Origin: Pseudaminobacter soli (ex Li et al. 2025)
GTDB lineage: Bacteria > Pseudomonadota > Alphaproteobacteria > Rhizobiales > Rhizobiaceae
NCBI RefSeq assembly: GCF_029892515.1
Contig: NZ_JARXVF010000003.1
Span: forward strand, 186,001 to 250,000
Reading direction: 5' to 3'
DNA length: 64,000 nucleotides
Shown: piece by piece, positions 56,208-64,000 of the stretch
Position numbering within the stretch: the stretch's first letter is position 1
Layout: each line of letters opens with the position of its first letter
The notes under the pieces: model-generated
Databases searched by the model: none
Told to the model about the DNA's origin: nothing
What the model saw: the letters and a program-made list of their open reading frames with translations, nothing else
Translations under genes and position numbers: made by a program

Positions 56208-56963
56208 TCAGAAGCCGACGTTCTCGTTGATGTAGAAGGTGTTGAGCAGCGTTACGCGCGGCTGCTCGATGGGCGTGTGGATCTTCGGGCGACCGTGCCA
56301 GCTCATCTTTAACAGCGAGTGATAAGCCTTCAGCACCACGAAGGCATAACCGACATTGGGCAGGAACGGCAGCGTCTTGACCGGCTCCAGCCCATAGGAG
56401 TCGACATGCATGAGGCCCTTCAGGGAGGCTTGGTAGAGCGTGGTGCCCAGTTCCCGCTGGCGTTCGTCGGCGGGGCAATAGATTTGCATGGTCACGACCT
56501 TCTTGCGGGCGTCGGGATGCGGCTTGATCTGGTATCCATCCTTGTCGCTGTAGAGGACGGGCTTGGCCACCAGCTTCAAGTCGTCGGGACCCGCGACCTT
56601 GTCGCCGCGCGCGCGGATTTCCAGCCCCTCGTGAAGCTGGCGCCGAATGGCGTCTTCAACCTCGCGGGAGGTGAACATCGCCGAGACGGCGGCCCACATA
56701 TCGCGCATGTCGGCATCGACCTTGTTGACGTTGTCGCCGTAGAGCCTGAGCGCCATGCGCGTGCCGTCACCCTTGATCGGATCGTAGCCTTCGGTCGGGA
56801 TCGACTTGATCATTTCGGCATAAAAGTCTTTCGGGAAGAAATCGCGAAAGAAGATGTGCGGGAAGGGCAAAGAAAACCGGTCAGACGCCCCGATGCTCGC
56901 CACGGCGTGGTCAATGAGTTCACGGGTCAGGCTGCTGGTTTCGACTTTGGCAATTGCGGGCAT
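56208..56963 (-). CDS. 2OG-Fe(II) oxygenase-like protein
   Basis: Protein of 251 residues. The motif GYQIKPHPDARKKVVTMQIY contains a His-x-Asp pair and is followed by YCPADERQRELGTTLY; a later KAYHSLLKMSWHGRP supplies a candidate third iron ligand. The N-terminal PFPHIFFRDFFPKDFYAEMI resembles the opening of prolyl-4-hydroxylase-like proteins. Substrate unknown, and the 2OG assignment rests on motif spacing. AGGTGA precedes the ATG. Confidence 0.65.
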   Translation of the reverse strand: MPAIAKVETSSLTRELIDHAVASIGASDRFSLPFPHIFFRDFFPKDFYAEMIKSIPTEGYDPIKGDGTRMALRLYGDNVNKVDADMRDMWAAVSAMFTSREVEDAIRRQLHEGLEIRARGDKVAGPDDLKLVAKPVLYSDKDGYQIKPHPDARKKVVTMQIYCPADERQRELGTTLYQASLKGLMHVDSYGLEPVKTLPFLPNVGYAFVVLKAYHSLLKMSWHGRPKIHTPIEQPRVTLLNTFYINENVGF

Positions 56964-57184
56964 TTTTCACCTGAATTTGTCGGAACTGCTGAAATCAAAT
57001 TTCATAAGGCACGTCTTCTAGGCAAGTCGTGCACACAGTCGAATGATAAGATGCGCCGAATATATCGGTTTCCGTTCTCCGTTCAATCCTGCGCGCGACG
57101 GGCGCGGCCAGTACTCGAGAGGCACACCAGGGCCTTTCGTCTGCGGCCCGGCCGAGTTTCGCCGCATTTCCGACAGGTTCACCC

Positions 57185-57781
57185 ATGACAGCCGATACCT
57201 TCTTCGCCCTTCTGGTCTATGCCTTCGTGACCTCGATCACGCCGGGACCGAACAATTTCATGCTGCTGGCATCGGGCGTGAATTTCGGTTTCGTGCGCAC
57301 AATTCCGCACATGCTGGGCATCGCGGTGGGGTTCCTCTCGCTACTGCTGGGCGTCGGCTTCGGGCTGGGCGCGGTGCTGAAGGCATTTCCGGCGCTGCAC
57401 ACCACGCTCAAGATCGCGGGCGGCGCCTATCTCGTCTATCTCGCCTGGCGCATCGCCATGTCGCGCTCCATGGGCAAGGACGGCGACGCCCAGACGCGGC
57501 CGATGACCTTCCTGGAGGCCGCCGCCTTCCAGTGGGTCAACCCGAAGGCCTGGGTGATGGCGCTGACGGCGATGGCCGTCTACACCAGCCCGGAATCGCC
57601 GTTCCTCTCGGTGCTGCTGATCTCGTTCGCCTTCGCGCTGGTCAACCTGCCGAGCGTCTCGTCCTGGGCAGGCTTCGGCATGGCGCTGCGCGGCTTCCTG
57701 TCCGATCCGGTGCGGCTGAAATGGTTCAACATCTGCATGGGCCTGCTGCTTGCGGCAACGCTCTGGCCGATGCTGCGTTAG
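57185..57781 (+). CDS. LysE family translocator
   Basis: Amino-acid exporter of the RhtB/LysE type, 198 residues with about six hydrophobic segments and the signature FVTSITPGPNNFMLLASGVNFG, then LKIAGGAYLVYLAWRIA and FQWVNPKAWVMALTAM. Substrate unknown. It ends with a 4-bp convergent overlap with the DUF2269 gene. Confidence 0.92.
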   Translation: MTADTFFALLVYAFVTSITPGPNNFMLLASGVNFGFVRTIPHMLGIAVGFLSLLLGVGFGLGAVLKAFPALHTTLKIAGGAYLVYLAWRIAMSRSMGKDGDAQTRPMTFLEAAAFQWVNPKAWVMALTAMAVYTSPESPFLSVLLISFAFALVNLPSVSSWAGFGMALRGFLSDPVRLKWFNICMGLLLAATLWPMLR

Positions 57782-58251
57782 AACAAGTGGATCGAGGGCC
57801 TCGTCAGCATTAGCCAAAGGATGAGGATGACGCAGAAGAACGCTGGAAAGCCCAAGGCGAACCAGATCCGGTAAAGCCGGAAATATTCGGCAGGCAAGGG
57901 CAGGCCGTCGCTGGCGGCTGCTCTCGCAAGGTTGCGCAGACGGATCTGGATTGCGACCACCGGCAGCCAGAACAGGCCGGTGAGCACGTAGAGCGCCAGT
58001 GACAGGACGATCCAGCCCTCCGTCAATGGCCAGCCGATTTCGTGGGCCAGCCAGGCACCGGTCAGAGGCTGCAGGATCACGGCGGTTGCTGTGAAAAGCG
58101 TGTCGGCGATGACGACCGTTGCCGCGACATGGGCCACGACGCGTGCATCGCGCGTGCTGTGGGCCATGGCCATGAAGAAGGCGATGCCCATGCCCGTCCC
58201 GAACAGGACGGTTGCACCGAGGACGTGGGCCAGCCGGAGGAAGTCTACCAT
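57778..58251 (-). CDS. DUF2269 family membrane protein
   Basis: Protein of 157 residues with four hydrophobic segments, starting VDFLRLAHVLGATVLFGTGM and ending FFCVILILWLMLTRPSIHLF, typical of DUF2269. It lies 3 bp after the stop of the frameshifted epimerase/DoxX gene. That pairing is common in proteobacteria, so the two probably worked together. Confidence 0.88.
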   Translation of the reverse strand: MVDFLRLAHVLGATVLFGTGMGIAFFMAMAHSTRDARVVAHVAATVVIADTLFTATAVILQPLTGAWLAHEIGWPLTEGWIVLSLALYVLTGLFWLPVVAIQIRLRNLARAAASDGLPLPAEYFRLYRIWFALGFPAFFCVILILWLMLTRPSIHLF

Positions 58252-58254
58252 CGC

Positions 58255-59546
58255 TCAGCGCTCGTCGAGTATGGCGAGCGCCACGAGCGCCAGCACGATT
58301 GACGGTAGGACCTTGACCAGCGGGCCAAGCGGTTCGGTCCACAGGCATGGTGACAACAGGGTTGCCGCCGCAAGATAGGCAATCGACAGGGCGATCATTC
58401 CCTTGAGCGCCGTAGATGCATAATAACGGCTCACGATGACACCGATGCCCAGGGCGATGTCCGCGAGGCTCGTGAGCGTGGTGAGCACCGCGGCGGCGGT
58501 GGCGGCAAGCCCTGCATCGACCAGATGGGCCGCCGACGCATCGAAGCGCAGCAGCGCGATAATTCCCGAGAGAAGCCAGAACAGGCTGAGCGTGCCGAAG
58601 ATGACCGGCTTCAGCAGATACAGCCTGGCAAACCAAAGATCCTGCACGCCTGCCGGCGCATCGCGCAAAGCTTCATCGAGCGTCTTGAGGCTCTGTCCCG
58701 ACCATTCCAAGGACGCCGGCGCGGTGATGCCGCCGGCAGCGGCGGCCATCGCAGTCGAGCGCAGGGGCGACCGCCAGCCGAGATAGCCGAGCAGGTCGGC
58801 CGCGCGCGAGACCAGCACGGCGATGATCTGCGGTACTGCGATCGGCGTGCGCGAGGGAACCCCGAGCCACCGGCGGTGCCGGTCGACAGTCTGCGCGAGC
58901 GTCAGCACGTCCGGCGCGGCGATGTCCAGGTCGGTGCCGGCGGGAAGGCGGCCATCGAGAGCGCGGCAAACGCATTCGGCGACATCGCCCAGCGCGACGA
59001 ACTGCAGCGGTGTGTCGCCATGCAGCAGTGGCGTTGCGAATGGAACAGCGGCGAGGGCACGCAACAGTGCCGAACCGCCATGCGCGTTGCGGCTGATGAC
59101 GATGGCCGGCCGAAGGATAACGAAGGGCACGCCGGATTCCTTGAGCGCGGCATCGGCGCTGCTCTTGCTGGCAAGGAAGAGCGTGTCGGCGGCGCTGCCG
59201 TCCGTGCGCGCCGAGATCTGGACGATGAGCCTGATCTGCGATCCCGAAGCCGCCCGGTAAAGCGCACGCATGGCGACATCCTGCACCGCTGCGACGTCGT
59301 CACGAGCGCCGTCCTGCAGGCGCCCGCGCAATTCACCACCGCATCAATTCCTGCGATCAGTGGCAGCCAGTGATCGGGCGTGCGGAGCGTGGCTATGTCC
59401 GCCTGGCACCAGGCAAGTCCAGGCATACGCCGGGCAGCAACCGTGCTGTCACGCGCAAGCGCGGTAACTGCATGCCCGCAATCGGCGAGGGTGCACGCGA
59501 CGCCCGACCCGATGAAACCGTTGCCGCCCAGAATCAAAACCCGCAT
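58255..59546 (-). pseudogene. NAD(P)-binding epimerase-like/DoxX fusion gene with a frameshift
   Basis: The intended product is about 430 residues: an N-terminal Rossmann domain (MRVLILGGNGFIGSGVACTL from 59546), then a C-terminal DoxX-like membrane domain. The first frame runs to VVNCAGA and then leaves the family pattern. The continuation LQDGARDDVAAVQDVAMRAL is in another frame, joined near 59321, where GGGCGCCTGCAGG appears to lack one C of an expected GCCCTGCAG. Either a single-base deletion or a sequencing error would explain it. The downstream part is otherwise intact and directly precedes the DUF2269 gene. Confidence 0.75.
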
Positions 59547-59643
59547 GGAAAGACCATAGCGGTGCCCGTTCTGCGCGCAAATCGATCCGCAGGTCCAAGA
59601 GGCGACGCTTGCGTGCGAGCCTCCCGGGGCATAGCTTTCCCGC

Positions 59644-60264
59644 ATGTCGCACGATCATGACCACGACGACCACCATCACGACAACGAACTCGACCCGATG
59701 GCCGCGCGGGTGCGCGCGCTCGAGACGATCCTGACGCAGAAGGGGCTGATAGACCCCGCCGCGATCGACGTCATCGTCGACACCTATGAAACCAAGGTCG
59801 GTCCGCGCAACGGCGCGAGTGTGGTGGCCAAGGCCTGGACCGACCCGGAATTCGCCGACTGGCTGAAGCGTGATGCCACTGCGGCAATCGCTTCGCTCGG
59901 CTTTACCGGGCGACAGGGCGAGCACATGCAGGCCGTGTTCAACACGACTGACCAGCACAACATGGTCGTCTGCACCCTATGCTCCTGCTACCCGTGGTCG
60001 GTGCTCGGCCTGCCGCCGGTCTGGTACAAGTCGCCGCCCTACCGCTCGCGCGCGGTGATCGATCCGCGCGGCGTGCTGGCCGAATTCGGCGTGACGCTGC
60101 CGTCCGAGACGAAAATCCGCGTCTGGGATTCGACTGCCGAACTGCGCTATCTCGTCGTGCCGATGCGTCCCGCCGGCACCGAGGGCTGGAGCGAGGAAGA
60201 CCTTGCCGATCTGGTGACCCGGGATTCCATGATCGGCACCGGCCTTGCAAAGGAAGCCCCATGA
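59644..60264 (+). CDS. nthA: Nitrile hydratase alpha subunit, cobalt type
   Basis: Hydrates nitriles to amides. The metal-binding motif is VCTLCSC, Cys110-Thr-Leu-Cys113-Ser-Cys115; Thr at the second place marks the cobalt rather than the iron class. [20 protein letters not shown] follows as in the family. The N-terminus is unusually His/Asp-rich, with six His in residues 3-12. The protein has 206 residues. The beta-subunit gene overlaps by 4 bp (ATGA). Confidence 0.95.
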   Translation: MSHDHDHDDHHHDNELDPMAARVRALETILTQKGLIDPAAIDVIVDTYETKVGPRNGASVVAKAWTDPEFADWLKRDATAAIASLGFTGRQGEHMQAVFNTTDQHNMVVCTLCSCYPWSVLGLPPVWYKSPPYRSRAVIDPRGVLAEFGVTLPSETKIRVWDSTAELRYLVVPMRPAGTEGWSEEDLADLVTRDSMIGTGLAKEAP

Positions 60265-60920
60265 ACGGCCCGCAGGATCTTGGCGGCCAGATGGGGTTCG
60301 GGCCCATCGGGCCCGAAAAGGACGAGCCCTATTTCCACGCCGAGTGGGAAAAGCGCGCGCTGGGCGTGACGCTGTGCGCCGGTGCCATGGGGCACTGGAA
60401 CATCGACGAAAGCCGCCATGCGCGCGAAAGCCTGCATCCGGCCGACTACTATTCCTCCAGCTATTACGAAATCTGGACCAAGGCGCTTGAGACGCTTCTC
60501 AAGCGCCACGGTTTCGTCACGCAGGACGAACTCTTGGTCGGCAAGTCATTGGTCGGCAATACCCGGCCCAAACGCGTGCTGCAGGCGGAGGATGTGCCGG
60601 CCGTGCTGGCGCGTGGAGGCTCATGCAACCGCCCGGTCAACACTGCGGCGCGCTTCAAGGCCGGCGACCGCGTGCGCACGAAGAATTTCAACCCCGAAGG
60701 CCATACGCGGCTGCCGCGCTATGCGCGCGACAAGATCGGCGTGATCGATGCGGTGCGCGAAGGCTTTGTCTTCCCCGACACAAACGCTCATGGCCGTGGT
60801 GAGCATCCCCAGTGGGTCTATACGGTCGTCTTCGACAGTCGCGAGATCTGGGGCGAGGAAGCCGATCCGACGCTCACTGTCAGCATCGACGCCTGGGAGA
60901 GCTATCTTGAGCCGGCATGA
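60261..60920 (+). CDS. nthB: Nitrile hydratase beta subunit
   Basis: Protein of 219 residues forming the heterodimer interface and part of the active site. Typical start [20 protein letters not shown], middle [19 protein letters not shown], and the SH3-like C-terminal barrel with [34 protein letters not shown] and [13 protein letters not shown]. The ATG lies in the nthA overlap. It overlaps the accessory gene. Confidence 0.95.
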   Translation: MNGPQDLGGQMGFGPIGPEKDEPYFHAEWEKRALGVTLCAGAMGHWNIDESRHARESLHPADYYSSSYYEIWTKALETLLKRHGFVTQDELLVGKSLVGNTRPKRVLQAEDVPAVLARGGSCNRPVNTAARFKAGDRVRTKNFNPEGHTRLPRYARDKIGVIDAVREGFVFPDTNAHGRGEHPQWVYTVVFDSREIWGEEADPTLTVSIDAWESYLEPA

Positions 60921-61263
60921 AAAGGGACGCCCGCTGCCGCCCGGCATCGATGAGCCGGTCTTTTCCGAGCCGTGGCAGGCCGAAGCTTTTGCGCTGACTG
61001 TGGCTTTGCACGAGAAGGGGCTGTTTTCCTGGCGCGAGTGGGCCGAAACGCTGTCCGCCGAAGTGAAGGCGCCGGGCGTGGCCGAGGACGGCAGCGATTA
61101 TTACGATTGCTGGCTGCGCGCGCTGGAAAAGCTGCTGGCCGCCAAGGGCGTCGCGCCGCAACACGACGTCGACCAACTCGCCGCCGCCTGGCAGCGCGCC
61201 GCGCATGCCACGCCGCACGGCAAGCCGATCCTGCTGGAAAACGATCCGCAGCGCACCCGCTAG
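60907..61263 (+). CDS. Nitrile hydratase accessory/activator protein
   Basis: Protein of 118 residues with PVFSEPWQAEAFALTVALHE and GLFSWREWAETLSAEVKA, then DYYDCWLRALEKLLAAKGV, the pattern of nitrile hydratase accessory proteins related to the beta-subunit N-terminal domain. These assist metal insertion. The start is inferred as TTG at 60907, inside the end of nthB, after GGGAGA; no in-frame ATG exists. Confidence 0.85.
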   Translation: MSRHEKGRPLPPGIDEPVFSEPWQAEAFALTVALHEKGLFSWREWAETLSAEVKAPGVAEDGSDYYDCWLRALEKLLAAKGVAPQHDVDQLAAAWQRAAHATPHGKPILLENDPQRTR

Positions 61264-61285
61264 AAGCTGCCGCTGCCCTCTGCCG

Positions 61286-62665
61286 TCACGCCAGCGGCTT
61301 CAACTCGCCCAGTATCGTGGGGATGAGCTCCGACACTGTCGGATGGATGTGCACTGCCCGCTGGATCGTCGTGTAGGGCGCCTTGGCGTACATGACGTCC
61401 AGAATGCAATGGATCGCCTCGTCGCCACCGGTGCCGAGGATCGAGGCGCCGAGGATTTCCTTGCTGTCGGCGTCGACCAACGCCTTCATGAACCCTTGCG
61501 TCTCGCCTTTTTCGACGGCGCGGCTCACCCGTGTCATCGGCCTTTCGCCGACCAGCACGCGCCGGCCCGACTTGCGGGCATCGGCTTCCGTCATGCCGAC
61601 CCGGCCGAGCGGCGGGTCGATATAGAGCGCATAGGCGACGATACGGTCGCTCACCTTGCGCGGATCGTTGTCGAGCAGGTTGGCTGCGACGATCTCGAAA
61701 TCGTTGTATGAGGTGTGAGTGAAGGCGCCGCGGCCGTTGCAGTCGCCAAGCGCCCAGATGCCCGGCACATTGGTGCGCAATTGATCGTCGACGGTGATGT
61801 AGCCGCGCTTGTCTGTCGCCACGCCCGCCGCCTCAAGGCCGAGATCGTCGGTGTTGGGGTGCCGGCCGACGGCCAGCAGCACATGCGAGCCGATGATCTC
61901 GGGCTCGCCCTCGAGACAGTCGACGCCGACGGCGATGTCCTCGCCGCGCGGCGCAAAGCTGATGCATTCGGCCTTGCAGCGAATGGCGATGCCTTCGTTC
62001 TCGAGAATGTCGCGAATGGCGTCGGAAACATCCTCGTCCTCGCGATGGACGAGCCGCTCGCTCATTTCGACCACGGTGACCTCGCTGCCGAAGCGGCGAT
62101 ACATCTGCGCGAATTCCAGCCCGACATAGCTGCCGCCGATGACGACGAGATGGCGGGGCAGGATGTCGAGATCGAGGATCGTGGTGTTGGTGAGATGCTT
62201 CACCTGGTTTACGCCGGGCATGTCCGGCACGTTCGCCCTGCCGCCGACATTGATGAAGATGCGATCCGACACCAGCGTCTCGTCGCCCACCCGGACCTCA
62301 TGTGGCGAAATGAACGTCGCATGGTCTTCGTAGACCGTGCAGCGCTCCATGCCCTTCAGCCAGTTCTCCAGGCCGCGGCGCGCATTTCCCGACACGGCAT
62401 CCTTGCGCGCCTTGACCGCCTTCATGTCGACCCCGACCGGGTCGCCCAATGTCACGCCATAATCGGCGGCGCGGCGGGCCAGATGGGCGGCATAGGCGCT
62501 GGCGACGAGCGTCTTGGTCGGAGTGCATCCGGTGTTGACGCAAGTGCCGCCGATCAGTTTTCGTTCAATGATGGCAACGCTCATGCCCGCCGCGGTGAGA
62601 CGGCCGGCAAGCGGCGGCCCCGCCTGGCCGGTACCGATGATGATGGCGTCGAAGCGCGTGCTCAT
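61286..62665 (-). CDS. FAD-dependent pyridine nucleotide-disulfide oxidoreductase (mercuric-reductase-like)
   Basis: Class I flavin disulfide reductase of 459 residues. FAD site IIIGTGQAGPPLAGRL, redox disulfide GGTCVNTGCTPTK (two Cys four apart), NAD(P) site VVIGGSYVGLEFAQMYRRFG, and the C-terminal His-Glu pair in HIHPTVSELIPTI. It lacks the vicinal C-terminal Cys of true mercuric reductases and any mer genes nearby. Substrate unknown. It overlaps DUF4126 by 4 bp on the same strand. Confidence 0.9.
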   Translation of the reverse strand: MSTRFDAIIIGTGQAGPPLAGRLTAAGMSVAIIERKLIGGTCVNTGCTPTKTLVASAYAAHLARRAADYGVTLGDPVGVDMKAVKARKDAVSGNARRGLENWLKGMERCTVYEDHATFISPHEVRVGDETLVSDRIFINVGGRANVPDMPGVNQVKHLTNTTILDLDILPRHLVVIGGSYVGLEFAQMYRRFGSEVTVVEMSERLVHREDEDVSDAIRDILENEGIAIRCKAECISFAPRGEDIAVGVDCLEGEPEIIGSHVLLAVGRHPNTDDLGLEAAGVATDKRGYITVDDQLRTNVPGIWALGDCNGRGAFTHTSYNDFEIVAANLLDNDPRKVSDRIVAYALYIDPPLGRVGMTEADARKSGRRVLVGERPMTRVSRAVEKGETQGFMKALVDADSKEILGASILGTGGDEAIHCILDVMYAKAPYTTIQRAVHIHPTVSELIPTILGELKPLA

Positions 62666-63129
62666 AGCGCCGTCCGGACAATCAGATAGGCGCCGACGAT
62701 GGCGACGGCGTCTTCGAGGATCGCGATCGGCGTGTCATTGCCGCCGATGGCCGCGACAAGCCGCTTCCTCGCCTGATGGCCGCCGAGCGTGCCGATCACC
62801 GCGCCGACTGCGCCCGCGATCAGCCCGCCGAGTGGCTTGCCGCCGGCAGTGCCGAGGACCGCCCCGCAAAACGCCCCGCTGACGATCCGTGCGCTGAACT
62901 GCTGCGGCACGGTCCGGCTTGGCGTACTGGGCAGCTGGTCGGCGATGAGTTCGATGACCGCGAAGATGCTGAAGATATAGGGCGTGAAGCGATAGCCCAT
63001 GAAGGCTGCCCAGCTGCCTTGTACGGGCAGCCAACCAAGAAAGGCGGCCCAGCTGACGGCAGCCGGCGCCATCATCGTCCGCAATCCGGCAATGATGCCG
63101 ATGAAAAGTGCAAAGAGATAAATCGACAT
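62662..63129 (-). CDS. DUF4126 family membrane protein
   Basis: Protein of 155 residues with hydrophobic segments (IYLFALFIGIIAGLRTMMAP; YIFSIFAVIELIADQLPSTP) and a Gly/Ala-rich C-terminal half, typical of DUF4126. The ATG at 63129 is taken; the longer frame upstream to 63591 shadows the next gene. It is the first gene of a pair with the oxidoreductase. The 234 bp upstream (63130-63363) show no further feature. Confidence 0.85.
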   Translation of the reverse strand: MSIYLFALFIGIIAGLRTMMAPAAVSWAAFLGWLPVQGSWAAFMGYRFTPYIFSIFAVIELIADQLPSTPSRTVPQQFSARIVSGAFCGAVLGTAGGKPLGGLIAGAVGAVIGTLGGHQARKRLVAAIGGNDTPIAILEDAVAIVGAYLIVRTAL

Positions 63130-63363
63130 GCTGTTTCCCGCTTGAAGGCCTCGATGGGGCGACGGTTTTGAACGGCGGCAGTCGGTTTTCGGTGAGATTT
63201 GTAAGCTTCTGCGATAATGACTAGATCGGCGTCTACTCGGCTCCTTGTCAAGTGTAGTGTAGGGCAGCAAAAAGGCCACGATTTCGCGCGGACCGACCTG
63301 GGCTGAGCGAGCGTAACGCGCAAATGCCTTGCCCTTCGGGCGCGAATCCTGTCTGTCGAAGCC

Positions 63364-64000
63364 ATGGAATTCTCTCCTCAACAGGATGCCGCCTTGCAGG
63401 CGGTGGCGAAATGGCTGAAGGGCGGCCGGCCGCAGGTTTTTCGGCTGTTCGGCTATGCCGGCACGGGCAAGACGACGCTGGCGCGCTATTTCGCCGAGCA
63501 TGTCGACGGGCAGGTGCAGTTTGCCGCCTTCACCGGCAAGGCAGCTCAGGTGCTGCGCTCCAAGGGCGCCACCAACGCCCGCACCATCCACTCACTGATC
63601 TACCGCCCGCGCGGCGAGGAAGCGGTGGAGGACGAGACGACCGGCAAGACCTCGATGTCGCCGACCTTCTCGCTCAATCGCCAGAGCCCGATTGCCAAGG
63701 CGGCGCTGGTCGTCATCGACGAATGCTCGATGGTGGACGAGGAATTGGGGCGCGACCTCTTATCCTTCGGCACACCGATCCTGGTGCTGGGCGATCCCGG
63801 CCAGCTGCCGCCGATTTCGGGTGGCGGCTTCTTCACCGAGCACGAGCCGGATTTCCTGCTGACCGAAATCCACCGCCAGGCGCGCGACAACCCGATCATC
63901 AATCTGGCGCTCGACGTTCGCGAAGGGCGCGAGTTCATGCGCGGCGATTACGGCACCGCGCAGGTCATCGGCAAGGAGCAGGTCACGCAGGATCTGGTGC
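63364..64000 (+). CDS. RecD-like ATP-dependent DNA helicase (5' part)
   Basis: Superfamily 1B helicase/AAA ATPase running off the window end; 212 residues visible. Starts MEFSPQQDAALQAVAKWLKG, then Walker A FGYAGTGKTTLARYF, motif Ia FTGKAAQVLRSKGA and TIHSLIY, Walker B VVIDECSMVDEELG, motif III VLGDPGQLPPISGGGFF and LLTEIHRQARDNPIINLAL. This matches stand-alone RecD-like helicases; no recB or recC adjoins it. Confidence 0.9.
   Translation, partial: MEFSPQQDAALQAVAKWLKGGRPQVFRLFGYAGTGKTTLARYFAEHVDGQVQFAAFTGKAAQVLRSKGATNARTIHSLIYRPRGEEAVEDETTGKTSMSPTFSLNRQSPIAKAALVVIDECSMVDEELGRDLLSFGTPILVLGDPGQLPPISGGGFFTEHEPDFLLTEIHRQARDNPIINLALDVREGREFMRGDYGTAQVIGKEQVTQDLV

Noticed and set aside
61286-62665. 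Mercuric reductase with a mer operon
   Set aside because: No merR, merT or merP nearby and no C-terminal Cys pair; only the general flavin disulfide reductase family is supported.

Overview
The window looks like the core chromosome of an alphaproteobacterium of the order Hyphomicrobiales (Rhizobiales), most like the Mesorhizobium/Phyllobacteriaceae side. Reasons: the ftsA-ftsZ-lpxC-bamD-recN-ligA order, an FtsZ with a long Pro/Gln/Ala-rich linker, an alpha-type SspB beside DUF4169 and ribbon-helix-helix genes, a circularly permuted two-piece tmRNA whose tag reads ANDNYAEARLAA, a pit/DUF47 phosphate pair, and uniformly high G+C. No insertion sequence, prophage, CRISPR array, rRNA or tRNA gene was seen. 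Nearly all genes are intact.

Layout. 1-8.8 kb: cell division and envelope cluster (ftsA 3' end, ftsZ, lpxC, bamD) running into DNA repair and replication (recN, ligA). 8.8-15.3 kb: azlCD amino-acid exporter, M24 aminopeptidase P, prmA, SCO1-like copper chaperone, CreA-like protein, a hexapeptide transferase of the phosphonate-associated type, and a probable small RNA on the minus strand. 15.3-21.6 kb: YCII protein, UvrD/PcrA helicase, a translationally coupled pair of unknown genes (one secreted with a duplicated Cys motif) and an exported dienelactone hydrolase. 21.8-28.6 kb: hotdog thioesterase, GlcD/Dld-type FAD oxidase, a rhizobial unknown and a giant AsmA-like protein. 28.6-34.0 kb: small enzymes, the sspB-DUF4169-RHH operon, a TetR/MFS efflux pair with a clear operator, and a small P-loop ATPase. 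34.1-34.5 kb: ssrA. 34.6-41.1 kb: DUF2853, thyA, a kinase-less KdpD-like sensor, DUF47-pit, DUF4424 and folA. 41.1-48.7 kb: hflK-hflC-DUF2065, a Do-type protease, serB, miaA and a diguanylate cyclase. 48.7-53.4 kb: HerA-like ATPase, then a LysR regulator divergent from a two-gene operon matching TmpA/TmpB. 53.4-56.1 kb: ilvBN behind a leader-peptide attenuator. 56.2-64 kb: a 2OG oxygenase-like protein, LysE exporter, DUF2269, a frameshifted epimerase/DoxX gene, cobalt-type nitrile hydratase with its accessory gene, a flavin disulfide reductase, DUF4126 and the start of a RecD-like helicase.

How the parts connect. Protein quality control recurs: tmRNA and the SspB adaptor that hands tagged proteins to ClpXP lie 3.5 kb apart, and HflKC (the FtsH modulator) and a DegP-type protease are adjacent. 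Phosphorus recurs too: the Pit transporter, the phosphonate-type acyltransferase and the TmpAB pair, which should release phosphate and glycine betaine from a trimethylammonium phosphonate. The least expected items are the TmpAB operon (easily mislabelled as carnitine biosynthesis), the ilv attenuator with a near-leaderless branched-chain peptide, the candidate minus-strand small RNA near 14.8 kb, and the nitrile hydratase with a histidine-rich alpha-subunit N-terminus.
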